DNA from: Rhodoferax sp.
GTDB lineage: Bacteria; Pseudomonadota; Gammaproteobacteria; Burkholderiales; Burkholderiaceae_C
Reading direction: 5' to 3'
Assembly: GCA_029866205.1 (NCBI GenBank)
Contig: JARWZT010000010.1
Span: forward strand, 1 to 64,000
Length of the DNA stretch: 64,000 nucleotides
Shown: positions 1 through 8,069 of the stretch, piece after piece
Layout: each line of letters starts with the position of its first letter
How positions within the stretch are numbered: the stretch's first letter is position 1
The notes under the pieces: model-generated
What the model saw: only the letters and a program-made list of their open reading frames with translations
The model's database searches: none
What the model was told of the DNA's origin: nothing
Translations under genes and position numbers: made by a program

Positions 1-391
1 CGGTGCGTATGTTGGAAGCAGCGTCTGGGCCCAGAGCGGGCAGCACATGGGAGGACAGGGCTGAGGCCAGGTCAGGGTAATTGCGGTTGAAGTTTTCGGA
101 CGTGTCCAGCTCAAAACGCCCCATGGGCTTGTGGTCTACGCGCTGGGACAGACCAATTGGGTTGGCAACCGGCACCAACACCACTTCGCCACGCAGCAGA
201 CCTGCGGTCTCAGCAGCTTCAAGCAGCGGACGCAGGTGGTGCGCCGCAAGCATGCCTGGCAGTTCTTCAGCGTGCAAGCTCGCCTGGATGTACACCTTGG
301 TGCCCACGCCCGGCGTACCAAAGTGAAAACTGGTCACGGTCTTGTGGCTGCCCAGACTGGGGGAGAGAAGGGGGTGGTCTATGCGTTGCAT
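1..391 (-). CDS. M14-family succinylglutamate desuccinylase/aspartoacylase-like hydrolase (partial, 3' end beyond left edge)
   Basis: Reverse translation from the ATG at 391 gives about 130 residues starting MQRIDHPLLSPSLGSHK and running off the window. A zinc-ligand motif HAEE (H-x-x-E) lies near residue 41 and an NFNRNYP segment near residue 103, the usual core of the zinc carboxypeptidase-like desuccinylase/aspartoacylase family. These enzymes hydrolyse N-acyl amino acids in the cytoplasm. The gene starts 12 bases after the stop of the upstream ABC permease, so it is very likely the last visible member of the amino-acid uptake operon, perhaps deacylating the imported substrate (inference). 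The second half, including the remaining zinc His and catalytic Glu, is not in the window. Confidence 0.8.
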   Translation of the reverse strand, partial: MQRIDHPLLSPSLGSHKTVTSFHFGTPGVGTKVYIQASLHAEELPGMLAAHHLRPLLEAAETAGLLRGEVVLVPVANPIGLSQRVDHKPMGRFELDTSENFNRNYPDLASALSSHVLPALGPDAASNIRT

Positions 392-403
392 GGCGTTGGG
401 GAC

Positions 404-1117
404 TCAGTTCTCTCGCGGGGCCAGGTAGGCTAAGAAGTGCCGCTCAGCGACTTTGAAAATGCCGATCAATACAAAAGTAGCCAGCAAATAGATGCCAGCC
501 GCAAAAAGGTAGGCCTCAAAAGGCAGGTAATAGTCAGAATACACGCGGCTTGCGGCGGCGGTGACGTCCAACATGCTCGGCACCGCGCTGGCCAGGCTAG
601 TGCTTTGCAACATCATGACCACTTCATTGCTGTAGGCGGGCAGGCTGCGGCGCATGGCGCTGGGCAGCACGATGCGCCAAAGAACTTGCCACCGTCCCAT
701 GCCGTAAGCCTGGGCTGCTTCAAGTTCGCCCGCGCTGGTCTCACGAATTGCACCTGCCAGCATTTCAGCGGTGTAAGCCGCCGTGTTCAGGCTGAAAGCC
801 AGCAGGGCGCAAAAAAACGGCTCCTTGAAGTGCGTCCAGGGCCAGACATCGTCCCAGCGGGCCTGAATCCATTCCAGCTGGCCCAGACCGTAATAAATCA
901 GGTACACCTGAATCAGGAGTGGTGTGCCGCGCACCACGTAGGTGTAAGCGCCCACGACTGCGCGCAGGGGCGCCGAGCGGCTGGTGAGCGCCAGCGCAAA
1001 CAGCAGCGCCAACACGGCACCCACGCCCAAGCTGGAAAAAAGCAGACCCAGTGTGGTCAGGATTCCTTCGCCATACAAGGCCAGGTTCTTCGCCTCAAAG
1101 ATGACGTCCCATTTCAT
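404..1117 (-). CDS. Polar amino-acid ABC transporter permease (HisM/ArtM type)
   Basis: This 237-residue integral membrane protein has the His/Glu/Gln/Arg-type inner-membrane permease fold. The N-terminal helix LALYGEGILTTLGLLF, the VVRGTPLLIQVYLIYYGLG segment and an EAA-like loop near residues 125-155 (AGAIRETSAGELEAAQAYGM) that docks the ATPase are all visible. Length is normal for the family. It overlaps the preceding permease by one base (TGATG), so translation is probably coupled. The two permeases would form the heterodimeric channel. The substrate (lysine/arginine/ornithine/histidine class) is inferred from the family only, and no ATPase gene is in the window; it may lie beyond the left edge. 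Confidence 0.9.
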   Translation of the reverse strand: MKWDVIFEAKNLALYGEGILTTLGLLFSSLGVGAVLALLFALALTSRSAPLRAVVGAYTYVVRGTPLLIQVYLIYYGLGQLEWIQARWDDVWPWTHFKEPFFCALLAFSLNTAAYTAEMLAGAIRETSAGELEAAQAYGMGRWQVLWRIVLPSAMRRSLPAYSNEVVMMLQSTSLASAVPSMLDVTAAASRVYSDYYLPFEAYLFAAGIYLLATFVLIGIFKVAERHFLAYLAPREN

Positions 1118-1803
1118 CAGAGCTGCCCCCGACGCGTGCCCAAGCTGTAGCGGGCGTTCACTTTGCGCAGCACGTACAAGGACACGCTGGTGAACACCAA
1201 GAACAAGGCTGCAGAAAACAGGAAAAATTCAAAGGGCGAACGTGTGGCGGCACTGGCCTGCTTGGAGAGATAGGTCATCTCCTTCAGGCCAATCAGGCTC
1301 ACCAATGCCGTCGATTTGATGAGCACCAGCCAGTTGTTGGTAAAGCCGGGCAGGGCGTAGCGCACCATTTGTGGCGCAATGATGCGCAAAAAAGTTTGGG
1401 TGCGACCCATACCAAAGGCCCAGGCCGCCTCGGATTGGCCTTTGGGGATGGCCAAAATGGCACCCCGGAAGGTTTCGGTCATGTAGGCGCCGTAAATGAA
1501 GCCCAGTGTCAGCACACCGGCGACGAAGGGGTTGATGTCTACGGCGCGTTTGCTGCCCATGAGCTCCATCAGATGGTTCAGCCCCATGGTACCGCCGTAA
1601 AACACCAGCAGCATCACCACCAAATCGGGGATGCCCCGGATGATGCTGGTGTACGCGGTGCCCAGGGCCACCGCCACCGGACGGCCAGAAAGTCGCGCCG
1701 CAGCTCCCAAGAGGCCCAAAATCACCGCCACGACCAATGAACACAGCGACACCGCCACAGTGAGCAGCGAGCCCTGCAAAATACTGAAGTAGTAGGCGTT
1801 CAT
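1117..1803 (-). CDS. Polar amino-acid ABC transporter permease (HisQ type)
   Basis: This 228-residue membrane permease is the partner of the downstream HisM-type protein. It carries the conserved TSIIRGIPDLVVMLLVFYGG segment and an EAA loop (RGAILAIPKGQSEAAWAFGM, around residues 114-133) for contact with the ATP-binding subunit. Start ATG at 1803 follows an intrinsic terminator at 1814-1853 that separates it from the binding-protein gene. That arrangement usually gives much more binding protein than permease. Family membership is clear; the exact amino-acid specificity cannot be read from the sequence. Confidence 0.9.
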   Translation of the reverse strand: MNAYYFSILQGSLLTVAVSLCSLVVAVILGLLGAAARLSGRPVAVALGTAYTSIIRGIPDLVVMLLVFYGGTMGLNHLMELMGSKRAVDINPFVAGVLTLGFIYGAYMTETFRGAILAIPKGQSEAAWAFGMGRTQTFLRIIAPQMVRYALPGFTNNWLVLIKSTALVSLIGLKEMTYLSKQASAATRSPFEFFLFSAALFLVFTSVSLYVLRKVNARYSLGTRRGQL

Positions 1804-1813
1804 GGAGTGGAAA

Positions 1814-1853
1814 TAAAAAAATCGGCGCTCAGCCTAAGCCTCACGCCGATTTT
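1814..1853 (-). terminator. Intrinsic terminator/attenuator between binding protein and permease genes
   Basis: Read on the minus strand, AAAATCGGCG and CGCCGATTTT form a perfect 10-bp stem around a 16-base loop, followed by a run of seven T. It lies 30-70 bases after the binding-protein stop and 11 bases before the permease start. It should end most transcripts after the binding-protein gene and let a minority continue into the permeases. Confidence 0.8.
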
Positions 1854-1882
1854 CAGTGCTTCAGAAGCAGGCCTTTAAGGGC

Positions 1883-2710
1883 TTATTCGCCGTAAACGTC
1901 GATGTTGTACTTGGCAAAGTACTTGTCATTGAGCGTTTTGTAGGTCGGCGCACTGCGAATCGCTTTGATAGCGCCGTTGAGTTCGGCTTTCAGAGCGTCT
2001 TCACCTTTGCGCAAGGCAATGCCCGCACCGTAGCCAAAATACTTGGGATCTTTCAGGTCAGGTCCGACCAACTCGTACTTGGCGCCTTCAGGCTTGCTCA
2101 GGAAACCACCGGTGACTTCCATGTAGTCGGCAACGGTACCGTCCAGACGTCCCGATTTGATGTCCAGGTACACCTGGTCTTGCGCTTCGTAGGAGTTCAC
2201 CACCACGCCAGCGGTTTTCAGCTCGCCCAAGGCGTATTTCTCTTGGGTCGAACCCTTCAGCACGCCAATCTTTTTGCCTTTGATCGAGGCGGCGTCGGTG
2301 AATTTAACTCCCTTTTTCAGAACAATGCGGCTGGGAGTGTTGTAGTACTTGTCGGTAAAGTCGACTTCCTTCAGGCGGTCGTCGGTAATCGACATCGAGC
2401 TGATGATCACGTCGTATTTCTTGGCGTTCAGGCCGGGAATCATGCTGTCCCAGACTTGTTCGACAAACACGCACTTGCGTTTGATTTGCTCGCACAGGGC
2501 ATTGGCGATGTCCACGTCAAAACCGGTGGGCTGGCCGTCTGCCGTTTTGAAGGTAAACGGCTCGTAAGTGGGGTCGATAGCGACCTTGAGCTCCGCGGGT
2601 GCGGCTGCCACAGGAGCGGGCGCCGGTGCGGCAGGTGCCGCAGCCTCTTCTTTTTTGCCACAAGCGGCAAGGAGGGCGATCACGCTCATGCTCAGGAGGA
2701 GTTTTTTCAT
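1883..2710 (-). CDS. Periplasmic amino-acid-binding lipoprotein of an ABC transporter (SBP_bac_3 family)
   Basis: This 275-residue protein has a lipoprotein signal: MKK, a hydrophobic stretch, then lipobox LLAAC with Cys17 as the acylation site. A KKEEAAAPAAPAPAP linker follows, then the family 3 solute-binding fold (LKVAIDPTYEPFTFKTADGQPTGFDVDIANAL, the typical LysArgOrn/His-binding N-terminus; split here only as a description). It captures a polar amino acid outside the inner membrane and hands it to the permeases encoded downstream. It is the first gene of the operon and ends shortly before a strong attenuator. A dyad at 2768-2786 in the divergent upstream region could be its operator. The specific ligand is not determinable by eye. 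Confidence 0.92.
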   Translation of the reverse strand: MKKLLLSMSVIALLAACGKKEEAAAPAAPAPAPVAAAPAELKVAIDPTYEPFTFKTADGQPTGFDVDIANALCEQIKRKCVFVEQVWDSMIPGLNAKKYDVIISSMSITDDRLKEVDFTDKYYNTPSRIVLKKGVKFTDAASIKGKKIGVLKGSTQEKYALGELKTAGVVVNSYEAQDQVYLDIKSGRLDGTVADYMEVTGGFLSKPEGAKYELVGPDLKDPKYFGYGAGIALRKGEDALKAELNGAIKAIRSAPTYKTLNDKYFAKYNIDVYGE

Positions 2711-2767
2711 TGCTGAATCCTTGAATCGGCCAGCCCAGTGGGGTTGGCACTTTGGTTAAAAAATCAC

Positions 2768-2786
2768 GACCGTTGATTCTACGGTC
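2768..2786. promoter_or_regulatory. Possible operator dyad in divergent intergenic region
   Basis: GACCGT and ACGGTC are perfect 6-base inverted arms separated by 7 bases. The site sits in the 119-base gap between the divergently read amino-acid-binding protein gene (start 2710) and the oxidoreductase gene (start 2830). A regulator-binding site is a reasonable guess, but a short dyad of this size can also occur by chance. Confidence 0.3.
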
Positions 2787-2829
2787 TGACAATAGTCGAT
2801 GGGAGGCCGTTTTGAGGGATGATCGTGCC

Positions 2830-3927
2830 ATGCAATTTCACCCTTTGTCTCCCTTGCGCCCGGTTCGGGTTGCGCTCATCGGTTTCGGCAACGCGGGCCG
2901 AATCTTTCATGCTCCTTTGGTCTGTGGCGTTCCCGGGTTTTTGTTGGCCTGCGTGGTTTCGAGCAAGCCCGCTGCGGTGCAGTCCGAATGGCCCACGGTC
3001 GCCGTGGTGCCGCAAGCCGCCCAGGCCTTTGCTGATCCCGATATTGATCTGGTGGTGATCGCCACCAGCAACGACAGCCACTTCGCTCTGGCCCGCGAGG
3101 CCTTGCTTGCCGGCAAGCACGTGCTGGTGGACAAGCCTTGCACCGTGACACTGGAGCAAACGACCGCGCTTTTGGCACTGGCAAGTGCGCGGAACTTGGT
3201 ATTCACGGTGTTTCAGAACCGCCGGTTTGATGCTGACTTTTTGTCGTTGCAAGCGACGATTCGCAGTGGCGTGCTGGGCCGTATCGTGCACTTCGAATCG
3301 CACTTTGACCGGTACCGCCCGGTGGTACCCGATCGCTGGCGCGAACAAGCCTTGCCCGGTTCAGGCCTGTGGTTCGACTTGGGGCCCCATTTGCTGGACC
3401 AGGCTTTGGTGCTGTTTGGAATGCCGGATTCCATTGCGCTGGACACGGCTTGCCAGCGGGACAGTGCTGAGGTCAACGACTATTTTCACGCCCAGTTGCG
3501 CTACGGCGACCACCACCCGGGCTTGCGAGTCATCCTGCATGCCAGCGCGCTGGTGCCCGCGGTCGGCCCGCGTTTTGTGGTGCACGGCACGCGGGGCAGC
3601 TTTGTCAAATACGGGCTCGACGTGCAGGAAGACGCGCTCAAGGCCGGGGGGCGACCGCAGTGGGGAGTGGCATCGGACTGGGGTGTTGACCCGCTGCCTG
3701 CCGCAATCACCACCTACCCGCAAGGCCAAATGCACACCCAAAGCGCCCCGCCCCTCGCGGGCGACTATTGCGCGCTTTACGCGGCGCTGCTGGCGCACCT
3801 GCACGGCGAGGCCCCGGCCCCGACCGTCACGCCGGAAGAGGTCTGGCGCGACATGGCGCTTCTGGAGGCTGGTGACAGAAGCGCGGCTCTCGGCGTGCCG
3901 GTGGAACTTCCTCGACAAGTTACGTAG
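2830..3927 (+). CDS. Gfo/Idh/MocA family NAD(P)-dependent oxidoreductase
   Basis: The 365-residue protein has an N-terminal Rossmann motif GFGNAG (residues 18-23), a DKP motif with Lys102 in place of the common EKP, and a C-terminal GFO_IDH_MocA substrate domain with the GSGLWFDLGPHLLDQ helix. It resembles E. coli YdgJ/YhhX. Such enzymes oxidise or reduce sugars, inositols or related hydroxyl compounds with NAD(P) in the cytoplasm; the substrate here is unknown. The reading frame is open from 2752, but conserved sequence starts just after the ATG at 2830, so that start was chosen. It is divergent from the ABC operon. Confidence 0.88.
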   Translation: MQFHPLSPLRPVRVALIGFGNAGRIFHAPLVCGVPGFLLACVVSSKPAAVQSEWPTVAVVPQAAQAFADPDIDLVVIATSNDSHFALAREALLAGKHVLVDKPCTVTLEQTTALLALASARNLVFTVFQNRRFDADFLSLQATIRSGVLGRIVHFESHFDRYRPVVPDRWREQALPGSGLWFDLGPHLLDQALVLFGMPDSIALDTACQRDSAEVNDYFHAQLRYGDHHPGLRVILHASALVPAVGPRFVVHGTRGSFVKYGLDVQEDALKAGGRPQWGVASDWGVDPLPAAITTYPQGQMHTQSAPPLAGDYCALYAALLAHLHGEAPAPTVTPEEVWRDMALLEAGDRSAALGVPVELPRQVT

Positions 3928-4316
3928 ATCTTTGGTTAAAGGTGGTTTTCCCACTCTCTCCCCCAACCCCTCTCTCGCCCAGCGGGCGAGAGAGGGGGCC
4001 AAAGCCCACATTTGGTTTCGTCGCTTCGGCTCGCCTTCTACTGGCGTAGCACCCACCTGCCAGCGAACGAAAAATACGGCCTGATCCAAATCTCACCAGC
4101 AGTGGCCAGTGGTGCCGTAGCCGACGCGAAGCAACCAAATGTGGCTGTTCGCTCCCCCTTTCCGCCCCAGCGGGGGTGGAAAGGGGGCTGGGGGGATAGG
4201 GGGGATAAGGTAGGGGAACACCCCTGCAGCCCACAATGACGGACCCGAACCCGTAAAATTCGCCCCTTCGCTCACACTTTGCACAGCTTGTCCACAGCTT
4301 TGCCACCCATTTATCC
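3928..4316. other. 389-base non-coding region holding a REPIN-like inverted repeat and DnaA-box-like sites
   Basis: No credible gene is present. The region holds the inverted hairpin repeat pair at about 3958-4195. Just before ygiQ it also holds a direct repeat of CACAGCTT (4283-4290 and 4294-4301) overlapping TTGTCCACA (4288-4296), plus TTATCCATG (4311-4319), both close to a DnaA box. The ORFs here are short shadows of the palindromes. Confidence 0.7.
3958..4195. repeat. REPIN-like element: two diverged hairpin repeats in inverted orientation
   Basis: The left copy has a perfect 14-bp hairpin (3967-3980 with 3984-3997, loop AGC) followed by CACATTTGGTT at 4007-4017. The right copy is the inverse: AACCAAATGTG at 4133-4143, then a hairpin at 4154-4187 with CCCCCTTTCC and GGAAAGGGGG arms, also with loop AGC. 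Comparing the left copy with the reverse complement of the right copy shows matching sequence over roughly 80 bases, extending inward to CTACTGG/CCACTGG. A pair of inverted REP-type sequences is the classic REPIN form, normally mobilised by a RAYT transposase; none is in the window. Confidence 0.7.
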
Positions 4317-6722
4317 ATGAACGCCCCCGTCGACGTCTCCTTTTTCGCCCGCGCGGCCAAGCCATTGGGCAGCTACCGCAAGTACTGGGCCGCACGCTTT
4401 GGCAACGCGCCGATGCTGCCCATGAGCCGCGCCGAGATGGAGAAGTTGGGCTGGGACAGCTGCGACATCGTGCTGGTGACCGGTGACGCCTACGTGGACC
4501 ATCCCAGTTTTGGCATGGCCGTCATTGGCCGAATGCTGGAGGCCCAGGGCTTTCGGGTCGGCATCATTGCCCAGCCTGACTGGACCAGCGCCGAGGCCTT
4601 CAAGGTGCTGGGCAAACCCAATCTGTTTTGGGGTGTGACCGCGGGCAACATGGATTCCATGATCAACCGATACACCGCGGATCGCAAAATTCGCAGTGAC
4701 GACGCCTACACCCCAGGCGACGTGGCAGGCAAGCGACCGGACCGCGCAGCGATTGTCTACAGCCAGCGTTGTCGCGAAGCGTTTAAGGACGTGCCGCTGA
4801 TTTTGGGTGGCATCGAAGGCAGCCTGCGCCGCATCGCCCACTACGATTACTGGAGCGACAAAGTGCGCCGATCCATCGTGGTCGACGCCAAGTGCGATTT
4901 GCTGCTTTACGGCAATGCTGAGCGCGCAATTGTGGAGATCGCCCACCGGCTGGCTGCCAAAGAGCCCGTCCAGAACATCACCGATGTGCGCGGCACCGCC
5001 TTTGTGCGCCGTCCGGACGACGAGACCCGTCAAGGCTGGTTTGAGATCAACTCCACCAGCGTGGATGCGCCGGGCCGGGTCGAAGCCCATGTCAATCCGT
5101 ACCTCACCACCTCTGAAGTGGCCGCCGAGAACGGCGCCACTTGCGCCCGGGAGGACGAAGCCAAGCAAGTGGCCCAAGACGCTGAAAGATCAGGCGCGGT
5201 TGCTTCCCCTTCCACTGCCACTGCCTCGTCCACTTTGCCTGCGCAGCCGCAAACCATGCTGTTTGTCGCCAACCCCGCACTCAAGGCCAAACTCAAGGTG
5301 CCGCCGCGCGATCGTTCGGTGATTCGGCTGCCCAGCTACGAGCAGGTCAAAAGCGACCCCGTGCTTTACGCCCACGCCAACCGGGTGTTGCACTTGGAGA
5401 CCAACCCCGGCAACGCCCGCGCTCTGGTGCAGGCCCACGGTGAAGGGGTAACTGCCCGCGACGTCTGGATCACGCCCCCGCCCATTCCGTTGACCACAGC
5501 CGAAATGGACATGGTGTTTGACCTGCCCTATGCACGCAGTCCGCACCCCAGCTACGCGGATGAGAACGGCAGCCATGACGGCGCCACCAAAATCCCGGCT
5601 TGGGAAATGATCCGCTTTAGCGTCAACATCATGCGCGGCTGCTTTGGCGGCTGCACTTTTTGCTCAATCACCGAGCACGAGGGCCGGATCATCCAGAGCC
5701 GCTCGGAAGACTCGGTGATTAAAGAGATTGAAGACATCCGTGACAAGGTCAAGGGCTTTACCGGCACCATTTCCGACCTGGGCGGCCCCACCGCCAATAT
5801 GTACCGCCTGGGCTGCCGCAGCCCAGAGATTGAAGCGGCCTGCCGCAAGCCAAGCTGCGTCTACCCTGGCATTTGCCAAAACCTGACCACCGACCACGGG
5901 CCGCTGATCAAGATGTACCGCCGGGGCCGCGCTCTCAAAGGCATCAAGAAGATCCTGATTGGCTCGGGCCTGCGCTACGACCTGGCGGTCAAAAGCCCGG
6001 AATACATCAAAGAACTGGCGCAGCACCATGTGGGCGGCTATCTCAAGATCGCGCCCGAACACACCGAGGCCGGCCCGCTGTCCAAAATGATGAAGCCGGG
6101 CATCGGCTCGTACGACAAGTTCAAAACCTTGTTTGACAAATTCAGTATCGAGGCGGGCAAAAAGCAATTTTTGATTCCCTATTTCATTGCAGCCCACCCC
6201 GGCACCACCGATGAAGACATGATGAACCTGGCGGTGTGGCTGAAGAAAAACAGCTTTCGCGCCGACCAGGTACAAACCTTTTACCCCAGCCCCATGGCCA
6301 CGGCAACGGCCATGTACCACAGCGGGCGCAACACCTTGCGCAAAATCCACCGCGCCGCCGAGAGCGACGAAGAGACCGTTGACGTGGTGCGCGGCGAAAA
6401 GCGCCGTCGTCTGCACAAGGCTTTTTTGCGCTACCACGACCCGAACAACTGGCCGCTGTTGCGTGAAGCGCTCAAGGCCATGGGCCGCGCCGACCTCATC
6501 GGAAACGGCAAACACCACCTGATTCCGACCTTTCAGCCCTTGGGCGACGGCGCTTATCAGTCTGCGCGCAAGAAGAACAGTACCCCTGTCGTCACGTCGT
6601 CCGGCAAAGCCGTAGCTCCGCAAAAAGGCCGCATGCTGACCCAGCACACCGGCTTGCCGCCCCGCGTTACCGGGGCCAAGCCGCAGGCTCTGCGCAAGGC
6701 GAAACCCGGTCTGGGGCGTTAG
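4317..6722 (+). CDS. ygiQ: YgiQ family radical SAM protein
   Basis: This 801-residue protein matches the UPF0313/YgiQ family from the first residues ([20 protein letters not shown]) to the C-terminal DUF3362-like part. The N-terminal half contains the cobalamin-binding-like region. The radical SAM cluster motif is canonical CX3CX2C at Cys442, Cys446 and Cys449. A low-complexity insert rich in Ala, Ser and Thr (about residues 275-325) makes it longer than the roughly 740-residue E. coli protein. The biochemical reaction of YgiQ is not established in anything I know; it should use S-adenosylmethionine and a 4Fe-4S cluster. It ends directly against the convergent desaturase gene. Confidence 0.93.
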   Translation: MNAPVDVSFFARAAKPLGSYRKYWAARFGNAPMLPMSRAEMEKLGWDSCDIVLVTGDAYVDHPSFGMAVIGRMLEAQGFRVGIIAQPDWTSAEAFKVLGKPNLFWGVTAGNMDSMINRYTADRKIRSDDAYTPGDVAGKRPDRAAIVYSQRCREAFKDVPLILGGIEGSLRRIAHYDYWSDKVRRSIVVDAKCDLLLYGNAERAIVEIAHRLAAKEPVQNITDVRGTAFVRRPDDETRQGWFEINSTSVDAPGRVEAHVNPYLTTSEVAAENGATCAREDEAKQVAQDAERSGAVASPSTATASSTLPAQPQTMLFVANPALKAKLKVPPRDRSVIRLPSYEQVKSDPVLYAHANRVLHLETNPGNARALVQAHGEGVTARDVWITPPPIPLTTAEMDMVFDLPYARSPHPSYADENGSHDGATKIPAWEMIRFSVNIMRGCFGGCTFCSITEHEGRIIQSRSEDSVIKEIEDIRDKVKGFTGTISDLGGPTANMYRLGCRSPEIEAACRKPSCVYPGICQNLTTDHGPLIKMYRRGRALKGIKKILIGSGLRYDLAVKSPEYIKELAQHHVGGYLKIAPEHTEAGPLSKMMKPGIGSYDKFKTLFDKFSIEAGKKQFLIPYFIAAHPGTTDEDMMNLAVWLKKNSFRADQVQTFYPSPMATATAMYHSGRNTLRKIHRAAESDEETVDVVRGEKRRRLHKAFLRYHDPNNWPLLREALKAMGRADLIGNGKHHLIPTFQPLGDGAYQSARKKNSTPVVTSSGKAVAPQKGRMLTQHTGLPPRVTGAKPQALRKAKPGLGR

Positions 6723-7703
6723 TTATTTTCTGGTCGACGTGAAAGTAGTCAGGTAGTCCGACCTGCCAGGCCAATCCATAGCGACCAGTCGCCGGTGGGC
6801 CTCCGGCAGTGCGTGGTAGGGCAGGTAGGGGAGCAAATGGTGCGCAGCGTGATAGCGCTGGCCGATGGGGCAAAGCAATGTATTCCAAAGCCAGTGCCCC
6901 ACAAAAGTCGTGGAATCCCGCAACTGGGCGCGTGCATCGACTGCCGGTCCGTGGTTGGCGTAACGGTGCGACTGCAGTGTGCGCCATCCGTTGAGCACGA
7001 TGGTGAGCGTCATGCAGGTGAGCAACAAGGCCGCAAAATGCCACGACCAGAGGCCGGTAACCGTCGCCACCACCACCCACCAGGCCCACGCGGTCGCAGT
7101 GGCCTCGATCGCGAACTCAATTCGGGTCAGATTCAGATCCGGGTCGGGGCGATAGGCCGTGTTCATACCCACATACGTCATGCGTTCCCTGAGGTGCATC
7201 CGCATGGTCGGGCAGACCCAAGCCAACGGCACCAACACCAGAGCCCGTACCGAGACCGCCAACGGTACCAAGGTGGTGCCCCAAAGGTACCTGCGTCTAA
7301 GCTGCGGGTAGGTGCCAAATGGCAGATATTCGGGGTCGTTTTTCGTGCCGAATGTTGCTGTGGAATGGTGACTTGCGTGGGATTTGATGGTGTAGCTAGG
7401 CAACATCATCGGCACGCCGCACACTGCGTTCCAGGTCAAAGAAAAGCCCGGGAGTACGCCTGCTCGGAGGTGGAAAATCTCATGACTGAACATGACCAAA
7501 CGATAAAGGGCCAGGGTCCCGACCGTCAAAGCAAGGGGCAGCCATGCACCCATTCGGCTACCCAGATACAGCAGTGACCAAAAAACCGTGGCGCAGGCAA
7601 TCATGTCAGTCCAATAACGCCATTGGCTGTGGTGTCTCAAGTCCAACATGGCTCGGTGTACGTTAACTTGATCCGGACTGCCTGCTGTTTGGTGGTGGGT
7701 CAT
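6723..7703 (-). CDS. Membrane fatty-acid desaturase family protein
   Basis: The 326-residue membrane protein has all three histidine boxes of the di-iron desaturase/hydroxylase family: HEIFH at 74-78, HASHH at 109-113 and HAAHH at 285-289, plus four or more hydrophobic segments. It should introduce a double bond or hydroxyl group into a lipid acyl chain at the cytoplasmic membrane using O2. Substrate position is not determinable. The stop codon abuts the ygiQ stop with no spacer (convergent). A possible 26-codon reading frame ends two bases before its start, so expression might be coupled to that leader. Confidence 0.88.
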   Translation of the reverse strand: MTHHQTAGSPDQVNVHRAMLDLRHHSQWRYWTDMIACATVFWSLLYLGSRMGAWLPLALTVGTLALYRLVMFSHEIFHLRAGVLPGFSLTWNAVCGVPMMLPSYTIKSHASHHSTATFGTKNDPEYLPFGTYPQLRRRYLWGTTLVPLAVSVRALVLVPLAWVCPTMRMHLRERMTYVGMNTAYRPDPDLNLTRIEFAIEATATAWAWWVVVATVTGLWSWHFAALLLTCMTLTIVLNGWRTLQSHRYANHGPAVDARAQLRDSTTFVGHWLWNTLLCPIGQRYHAAHHLLPYLPYHALPEAHRRLVAMDWPGRSDYLTTFTSTRK

Positions 7704-7705
7704 GG

Positions 7706-7786
7706 TTACCGTGCCTTGTGTGGTTTGCCGGTTGGGGCGGAGAGGTAGGGCAGCTTGGATTTGTTGGTGCTGAAGTTTTGTTTCAT
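7706..7786 (-). CDS. Possible 26-codon small ORF directly upstream of the desaturase gene
   Basis: On the minus strand an ATG at 7786 opens a 26-codon frame beginning MKQNFSTNKSKLPYLS, basic overall, with its TAA ending two bases before the desaturase ATG. There is no clear Shine-Dalgarno sequence before it. The tight stop-start spacing would permit translational coupling. It may be a real micro-protein, a leader peptide or chance; no homology is recognised. Confidence 0.3.
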   Translation of the reverse strand: MKQNFSTNKSKLPYLSAPTGKPHKAR

Positions 7787-8069
7787 GGTTATCGCAGTTA
7801 CGTTGAAATTAATAGTTTTTGGATTAAATTTAACAATAATTAAATGAATATTTCATTGATTATTATTGCTCAATAAACACCGAAACAGGGCCGTCCAATG
7901 GCCCCTTTTCAAGGTAAAGAAAACGTGCTGGTGGTCCGTCAACCCGGCGTTGCGATGGACGCCGGGACGGGCTTGGGTAACCCGTCAAAGGGTCAGACCG
8001 AATCTTGGCTCAAGGGGGCCTATTCACGGGGCGTACCCCGCTCATTTGGGGCATGGCGCCCCAGGCTGA
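7787..8069. other. Non-coding region: AT-rich segment plus a series of GC-rich hairpins
   Basis: Bases 7787-7885 are strikingly AT-rich against this genome and lie upstream of the minus-strand desaturase gene, so they probably hold its promoter. Bases 7943-8066 hold several successive hairpins: CCCGGCGT/ACGCCGGG (7943-7966), ACGGG/CCCGT (7967-7985), and GGGGCGTACCCC and GGGGC...GCCCC dyads near 8028-8062. They could act as terminators for the CoA-transferase gene that ends at 8070, or be a structured RNA or repeat remnant. I see no convincing gene on either strand. Confidence 0.5.

Noticed and set aside
1856..2716. 286-codon plus-strand open frame
   Set aside because: Antisense of the amino-acid-binding lipoprotein; composition is that of a shadow frame.
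4311..5177. 288-codon minus-strand open frame
   Set aside because: Antisense of ygiQ with no motif.
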